Source of the DNA: Sorghum bicolor
Lineage: Eukaryota > Streptophyta > Magnoliopsida > Poales > Poaceae
Assembly (NCBI RefSeq): GCF_000003195.3
Contig: NC_012872.2
Coordinates: 19,176,491-19,240,490, forward strand
Length of the DNA: 64,000 nt
Reading direction: 5' to 3'
The translations under genes and the position numbers were made by a program. Shown piece after piece: positions 58,155-64,000 of this stretch (positions within the stretch are counted from its first letter, which is position 1; every line of letters begins with the position of its first letter). Under the pieces are notes generated by a model. It did not search any database. It had not been told where the DNA came from and worked only from the letters and a program-made list of their open reading frames with translations.

Positions 58155-58886
58155 CCTAGTCAAATTTTAAATTTTAGATTTCCACAGCTACACACACGTT
58201 TTCGAAACCCGAGACGTCCCCAACTCAAAAAGTCATGAATACAAAGTTTGTTCCACTCATTAAGATATACATTTCATACATAGGACATTTTTGCATTTGA
58301 CAAAGCGTTTCAAAAGTGTAGTTCTAAATCCACAAATCTCACATATAGTTTCATAAAGTTTGTGTGAGATTCAAAACTTTGTGACTAGAGTTTACCAATC
58401 CTTTCCCAAATGTCAAAATATCCTATGTATGGAATGTGTATCTTGAGGAGCTCTAAAATCCACGTATTCAAAAGTTTTTCATTTGAGGTCATTTAATGCC
58501 TAATTTGACCTAGTTTGACCAAGTCAAATCTTGGATTTTTTCTGAAAAGTCACTTTGACCGGACCCTTGGTAGTCTCGGATACAAAAGTCATGAATACAA
58601 AGTTTGTCCAGCTCATCAAGATACACATTGTGTGTAAGGGTCAACTTTTCATTTGAGAGAGTTTGGACCACTCAAATTTTGAAATTTCAAATTTCCACAG
58701 CTACACACACGTTTTCGAAACCCGAGACGTCCCCAACTCGAAAAGTCATGAATACAAAGTTTGTTCCACTCATCAAGATATACATTTCATACATAGGACA
58801 TTTTTGCATTTGACAAAGCGTTTCAAAAGTATAGTTCTAAATCCATAAGTCTCACATATAGTTCCATAAAGTTTGTGTGAGATTCA
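58155..58886. repeat. Direct repeat about 0.2 kb long, 513 bp apart
   Basis: Segments 58,155-58,373 and 58,668-58,886 are nearly identical (for example CACGTTTTCGAAACCCGAGA at both). No coding signal was seen. Related phrases (AAGTCATGAATACAAAGTTTG) occur a third time near 58,586. Confidence 0.85.
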
Positions 58887-58931
58887 CATACATTTCATAC
58901 CAGAGTTTACATGATGAAACACAGATACAAT

Positions 58932-59463
58932 CTAGGCCGCTACTATTCTTCCTTGTCCATCAGGGCGCACCCATGGTAAAGAACTCTGTGGGATGCTTCG
59001 CTCAATATTTTTTATCTTCATAGGATGGTCCACAAAGAGGGACATATCACTGAACTGGTTAAAATCCTCAAGATCCGATACACCGTCAACTCCAACTGCT
59101 TGTTGCTTTCCTAGAAAAACTACATGATTCGGTTTGTCGGTACTTTTCTTCTCATTCTTACAAAGGATCTGTTCAGCATAGAAAACCTGTGCAGCACGAT
59201 TAGCAAGGATCCACGGGTTATCTTTATATCCCACCTTACTTAGATCAAGAACTCTGACCCCATAATTATCCATTGTGACATGTTTATCTTCAACCCATTG
59301 ACATCGAAACACAGGGATCTAAAATGTACCATAGTCTAGTTCCCATATATCCTCGATAAAGCCAAAGTATGCAATAATATCACCAGTTTTGTCATCTACG
59401 GCCTCGCATCGAACACCACTATTTTGTGTCATGCTCTTTTGGTCCTTGGACTTGGTATGAAAT
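58932..59463 (-). pseudogene. CACTA TNP2-type transposase, C-terminal DUF4216-like region
   Basis: On the minus strand: GDIIAYFGFIEDIWELDYG, then FRCQWVEDKHVTMDNYGVRVLDL, GYKDNPWILANRAAQVFYAEQ and the end PWVRPDGQGRIVAA. F-R-C-x-W-V...D-x-Y-G...V-D-L...Y-x-D-x-P-F/W-I-L-A...Q-V-F-Y is the pattern downstream of the transposase core in En/Spm TNP2 proteins. One TAG near 59,320 interrupts it. Tat-3 cuts it at 59,464; the catalytic part is outside the window. Confidence 0.85.
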
Positions 59464-60184
59464 GTGTTGGTGCAAAAGCTGGTCTGCAAACACAAATGGC
59501 TAATACCCGATTCAAACGTTAAGGCGTGCCAGCCGATTTTACCTTACTATCGGCAAAAGTGGTAACTCGAATACTTTAGTCCTGACAACAGCGATGCGCC
59601 CGGATGTCACGGCTAAGAGGTACTCACGCGGAACTTGAGAACGCGCCGAGCTTAAGTCGACGAATTCCTAAGAACTCGTAATGAAAAAGAAAAAGGTATG
59701 ACGAAGTCGTCGAAAAAGTAGATGCTGGAATATGAGTAAAAACGTGTGTTTGATTGATTGATTGATTCTACTATTACAAGGCCCTAGGGTCTATATTTAT
59801 ACCCTGCTCAAAGAGCTACAATCAGACACGACTAAAACTCGAGTTCCAAATTACACAGAATCCGTATACAAAACGACTCAAACAACTATGGAAAACATAA
59901 AATTATCCTTCCGTGACAAACTCGAACAATTCCACAGACCGATCGGCGGCCTCCAGGCTCTCCCTCCATATCATCGGTATACTCCCATGTCATCGGTAGA
60001 CTTCCTTGTCGCAGCTATCGGCACAGACATGTCACCACTTATGGACTTAATCACGTTCATTCACCCTTCCACCGGCAACCATCTCCATCGGCAACTCTTC
60101 CTGCAGACCAAACACCACCGCCTTATTCTGCCGATCTATACTTTTACCGATTATGGACACGTGCCCAAAAACGGTGTCAACACA
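59464..60184 (-). repeat. Tat-3 3' LTR
   Basis: About 720 bp. On + it begins TGTGTTGGTGC (or at 59,466) and ends GTGTCAACA(CA); the edges are ambiguous by 2 bp as in Tat-1. The reverse-strand TATAAATA is at 59,794-59,801. The polypurine complement TGCCCCCCAATTT follows at 60,185. Confidence 0.85.
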
Positions 60185-60840
60185 TGCCCCCCAATTTCGG
60201 AGTATGGAATCATTAATGCTCCGAAATTCTCTGCGGTAATGATGCCTTTTTCCCACAATTAATGCTCCTAACCTGGCAACCAACAACCTTAATCTGAACA
60301 ACTCTGACCTTATCCTTCCGCAGATCCCTCGAAATCCTCAACTTCCCTAAACGGACACTTCCATCTGAGCCGCGTATCGGCAATATTACCGTTACAGGGG
60401 ATTTACCGATGTACTGACCAGGACACCTGTTATCTTATCTTTCCAAACGGCTATCTCCACATCTCTCTCCCATCGGCAATATGACCGTTACCAGGCACCG
60501 CTAATGGACCGACCAGGAGATCCCGCACAGTAAAATATCTCTAGATAATGACCGCTTCCTGTCAAATCACCTGCACAATCCCTTGATTACCGTGCAAACA
60601 GTTACCATATCTACCTGAGTACCCTCGAATTTCGCGGATGCGGCAAAGAGATAAGTCAGATTTGCCCTTGCCCGTTTTGTCCTATAAATAGTTCCTTCTC
60701 GGGTACTCCTTCCCCATCACATCATTCCAGAACCCCAACTTCTTCTTTCCAGCGGCGGCGCTGTCCCAAAGCTTCAAGATCTCCGACGAGGCTCCTTCTT
60801 CACCAACTCCAAAACTCTCAAGCTTCTCCTCCGTGGCAAA
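60185..60840 (+). promoter_or_regulatory. Promoter region of Tat-3 antisense gene
   Basis: TATAAATA at 60,683-60,690 lies 151 bp before the ATG. Upstream, ATCGGCAATATTACCGTTA (60,376-60,394) and a near copy (about 60,472-60,490) are shared with Tat-1 at 19,127-19,146. No other coding signal was seen. Confidence 0.75.
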
Positions 60841-63800
60841 ATGGCCGTCAACTTCATCATCCCTGAGGTCAGTTCTTCGCACTATCCTTTGTACTTTTTC
60901 TCGCATCCCTGTTCATCCACAGTCTTACTGAGCATTTTCTTTTCCCCTCTTTTTTTCTGTTTTTCCTTTTTACCTCCAAAACCACTAGGAATCAGCTAAC
61001 AAAATTGTCATCCCCACCGATCAACCACACCTCCAATGCCTTGGCCCACTAGGGGATCCAGATCCAACCGATCTTATAAATGCAGAAACCAACAGAATCC
61101 CTTTTAGGGCAGAGAATTTTTCTTTGGATCTATGGAAGGATGCTTTCCGTTCCTGGCCCAGCCCTACCGTGGGATGGAAGGATTGGTTCCTGAGGGTCAG
61201 CAACTCTAATGAAGTTCAGTGGGGTGAGAGAAATCTAGCCCAATGCATTAGATTGTCCATTGCCGATATGCATAGGAACGAGTCACTGTTGATAGCTGCA
61301 TCATACTTCTGGTCAGACACGCTCAACGCCTTTGTCTTTGGCCATGGTCCTGCTTCCCCTACACTTGCCGATGTAGCTATGCTTACCGGCCTGGACGTTT
61401 CTTCTGCCGATAGCACCCACTTTTTCGACACCAAACCCAGTGCCAAGGTAGAGACCCGCACCATTGGCGGCTGGTCGGGGTATATCCAAAAATACCGCAA
61501 AACAGGCCCTGTTGACAAAAAAGAACAGACCTGCTTCCTGAACATGTGGCTGGACAAATTCGTGTTTTGTGGCCGATCAGCAGGACCAACTTCTATTTAT
61601 CTAGCAGCAGCAGAAAATCTGGCCAATGGTGGCCAATTTCCCCTCGGCCGATACCTGCTTGGTGCAGCCTACCACCTTCTCCACCAAGTAACCAGGAAGC
61701 TCTTGCTTGGCCAGTCCATCGGTAATCTAGGAGGTCCCTGGTGGTTCATTAACATGTGGCTCAACCTCCACATGCACAAGCGTTTGGAGTTCAATCTTTT
61801 TGCACAGCGCTTTCCAAGAGACATAGCAGAGAACCATGTGCTAGGTGAAGAAGAATCGGCAACACGCGCTCCCTTAAACTTTGGTGAAGCTGTCATAGTT
61901 TTGCCCGGTTCAGGGGGTAATCCAGATAAGTTCAGCCGATTCTTTCAAACCTTATACGAGGGCCTGACCAGAGACGAGCGAGCATGGTTGGCTTATGATG
62001 ACCCAAACACCGTGTTTCCTCTGGTTTTCAACCCGTTTGACGAAGCTCTTGACAAAGACAACGAAGTAATGATGGCATTGGTGACCCCCAGAGCCATACC
62101 GGTGAACTTCTTTGGCAGTGGGAAAACATCTCCCCAGACTTATGAGTTCTATAATCCATCGGCACTAGCTCGCCAACTAGCTTTCGGCCAGCTGCCGATT
62201 GCACTCTGTTATGCCGATGTGATAAAGCCCAGGGAAATCATCACCAGTCTTCTCGAATGGATTCGAGTGGCCCAACTGCCATCAAGTGCCGATACCGATG
62301 TAGACCTATCAGAGTGGGTCCCAGCCGCCTTTATCACTCAGGCATACAAGCAGTGGTGGGCAGAATGGAAGGAGCATCTATTCTGCAAATCGGCCCTCAC
62401 ATACCGTGGCATGATCGACCCCGAATACGAAGTTCACAGTGATGCCGTAAGTACTTTCAAACCGATGTTTCAATTCTTTCAATCTTATTTCCATCGGTAA
62501 CTGACCCTTTGTGTGATTTTTCAGGTCGATGTCACTCCTCCGTCGGTCAGCAAGAGTGGCAAGCCGATTGACTTGTTTGTATCAGGTCCAGTTTCCTCAA
62601 TCGGCCACAAGGCCCCTACTCTGGCTGCTATCGTGCATCGGGGTATACGCCTCAAGAAGGTCACCACCAGGAGAACTCAGACATCGCCATCGGTAGCCGC
62701 TTCTACCCTAGCGCAGGCTTTTAAGGTAACTGCTAAACCTTCTCACCTATACCTTCAATCTTACTTTAACATCGGCTGTATTGGTACTGACAAATTCCTT
62801 TTTCTGTAACAGCAAACCAGTGCATCGGCAAGAACTAAAAGCGAAGGTGCCAATGCCCCCCAGTCCAGCCAGCAGAAAAGAAAAGGTGCCAAGAGTACCA
62901 GGGCACAAACCAAGCGCCAGAAAGTAGCAACTCCTCCTCCTCCTCCGGTATCTCCAATCCCGGTAGAGTCTTCCCCTTCTTCTCCAGAAGTCCAGACGCA
63001 GCAAGCACCATCTTCCCTACCAATGCAAGAAGCACCACAGGTGGAAGAACCTCAACAAGAAGTACCTCAGCCAGAAGACACATCGGCTGATGTGCATGAA
63101 CCAACTGCCAATCCAGCAGGTTCTATTATAGCATCAGTAGTCTCTTCCATCCAGACAAGAACTGCCCCTCCCCAAGGTAACACATTTTAATAACATTACT
63201 GCTAATGAATTTGTTCCTTTTCAGCCTTATAACCCTCTCTGTTAACTTTCAGCTGATGTAGTTCCATCGGCCATTCTAGCCGATCAACCCGTGGCTCCAT
63301 CGGCGTCTTCGAGTCAGAGGCAAGAGATAGCCTTGAAGCAAGTAAGCCATCCAATCTCAATCAATACTATTTGCCGATGCTCTGATCATGGAATAACCCA
63401 CTTTGTTTTCCTTTTCAGGAACAAGATTCTCCCGACAGTCTATTCTCCTTCGCCATTGATATCTCCGAAGATGAAGGTGAAGAAGCAAGTTCCTCTCGGG
63501 CAGTTGGGATCGCATCGGCAGAGATCAGGGCCAAGCTAGAAGAATTGTCGACCCTCCTTCATCAAGACACGGCTCAACTGGTCGATGATTCTGACCCGGC
63601 CAAGGTTCTGTTCAAGGCCCTCAGAGGCCAGATTCCCGCCGATGCCGAGGAAACCCTCTTCCAGGCCGCACATCTGGAGAGTCGTCAGCTGCAGTACCAG
63701 AGGGCCGCTCGGCGCCTTGCCGATAGAGCTGCTCAAACCCGGATTTCTGAGGAGATGATGAAAGAGAAGCTCCTGACCGATGAGAACCACAAGACCATCG

Positions 63801-64000
63801 GCACCTTGAAATCCTCAGGCGATGCATTGAAGCAGAAGATCTCCGACCTATCAGCGAAACGAGAAGCCCTGTTGGCAGAACTCAAGCAAGTGGAGGATGC
63901 CCTATCCCAAGCTCAACAGGAAGAAAATCAACTGCCGGAAACCATCAAACACCTCGAGCAAGAGCGAAACACCCATGGTCGTAAAGCCCTGCAGCTAAAG
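60841..64000 (+). CDS. Tat-3 antisense spliced gene, PMD-type, open to window edge
   Basis: Exons inferred from GT-AG sites in continuous phase: 60,841-60,867, 60,989-62,446, 62,525-62,725, 62,813-63,176, 63,253-63,341 and 63,419-64,000 (runs off the window). That is 907 codons without a stop. Start context is AAAATGGCC. Exon 2 (486 codons) resembles the plant mobile domain (LDLWKDAFRSWPSP, FWSDTLNAFVFGHGPASPT, FVFCGRSAGPTSIYL, FITQAYKQWWAEWKEHLF). Exon 4 is Pro/Gln-rich with a basic patch. Exon 6 is coiled coil (LEELSTLLHQDTAQLVDD, LLAELKQVEDALSQAQQEE). It runs opposite to the element's LTR orientation. PMD proteins are linked to transcriptional silencing and to transposons in plants; the role here is unknown. 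Confidence 0.85.

Larger units (their letters stand above)
22038..59463 (-). mobile_element. CACTA (En/Spm) DNA transposon, one end visible
   Basis: The left terminus reads CACTAGTACAGACGG at 22,038, next to GTA (22,035-22,037), a possible 3-bp duplication. Subterminal repeats of the TCTACAGGCGGTT type follow. Minus-strand genes inside: the C-terminal part of a TNP2-type transposase (58,932-59,463) and a transposase_24/Ulp1-like accessory gene (56,513 down to 22,473). It is split by Athila A (23,121-53,355) and cut by Tat-3 at 59,464. The other terminus is beyond the window. Confidence 0.85.
59464..64000 (-). mobile_element. Tat-lineage element Tat-3, 3' part, inverted
   Basis: The same family as Tat-1: LTR homologous to 19,330-20,052 in reverse, same polypurine stretch, same antisense gene, same GCCGAT/ATCGGC richness (about 33 hexamers in the last 4.5 kb). 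Its pol would be on the minus strand beyond the window. It is inserted in the CACTA transposase gene. Confidence 0.88.

Noticed and set aside
60841..64000. Reading the PMD gene as an ordinary host gene beside a solo LTR
   Set aside because: The same gene lies at the same place, orientation and distance from LTR and polypurine stretch in Tat-1, where pol is present and convergent.

Overview
This window is nuclear DNA of a grass, probably a panicoid grass. That is inferred from the element families present, their size and nesting, plant-type introns, and a plant NB-LRR fragment beside a ribosomal protein S4 pseudogene. No species can be named. Nearly all of it is nested transposable elements. 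The only low-copy host sequence seen is about 2 kb at 20,053-22,037.

Layout. (1) 1-20,052: 3' part of a Tat-lineage Ty3/gypsy element (Tat-1, + strand). It has a decayed pol, a hAT-type MITE (2,511-2,814), a complete 11.9-kb Ty1/copia SIRE-type element on the minus strand (3,589-15,473, target duplication TCGCC), an antisense spliced gene with a plant mobile domain (PMD), and the 3' LTR. (2) 20,053-22,037: an LRR fragment abutting an RPS4 pseudogene that carries a LINE fragment in an intron. (3) 22,038-59,463: a CACTA element whose genes run on the minus strand. It holds a four-level nest: Athila-type A (23,121-53,355), Athila-type B inside A (27,110-48,219, duplication GTTGC), and Tat-2 inside B (33,850-45,703, duplication CAGCC). 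(4) 59,464-64,000: a second PMD-carrying Tat element (Tat-3), inverted and inserted in the CACTA transposase gene.

Two themes stand out. First, all three Tat elements carry, downstream of pol and on the opposite strand, a multi-exon gene with its own TATA box 145-154 bp before the ATG. Exon lengths and splice phases agree between Tat-1 and Tat-3, and the Tat-3 copy is open to the window edge (at least 907 codons). Second, accessory genes in the Athila and SIRE elements appear to have internal promoters that share short repeated palindromic motifs with the same element's LTR promoter, often spaced about 21 bp apart (GGGCGCCCGCCCT in Athila A and B; ACCGGAAGTTCCGGT in SIRE).

Most coding regions are dead but young. 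Many stops look like C-to-T changes (CAG/CAA/CGA to TAG/TAA/TGA). In Tat-2 the whole gag-pol frame is otherwise unshifted and the two LTRs differ only at three CpG sites. The CACTA insertion splits the RPS4 exon, A splits the CACTA accessory gene, B splits A between RT and RNase H, and SIRE splits the last exon of the Tat-1 antisense gene.
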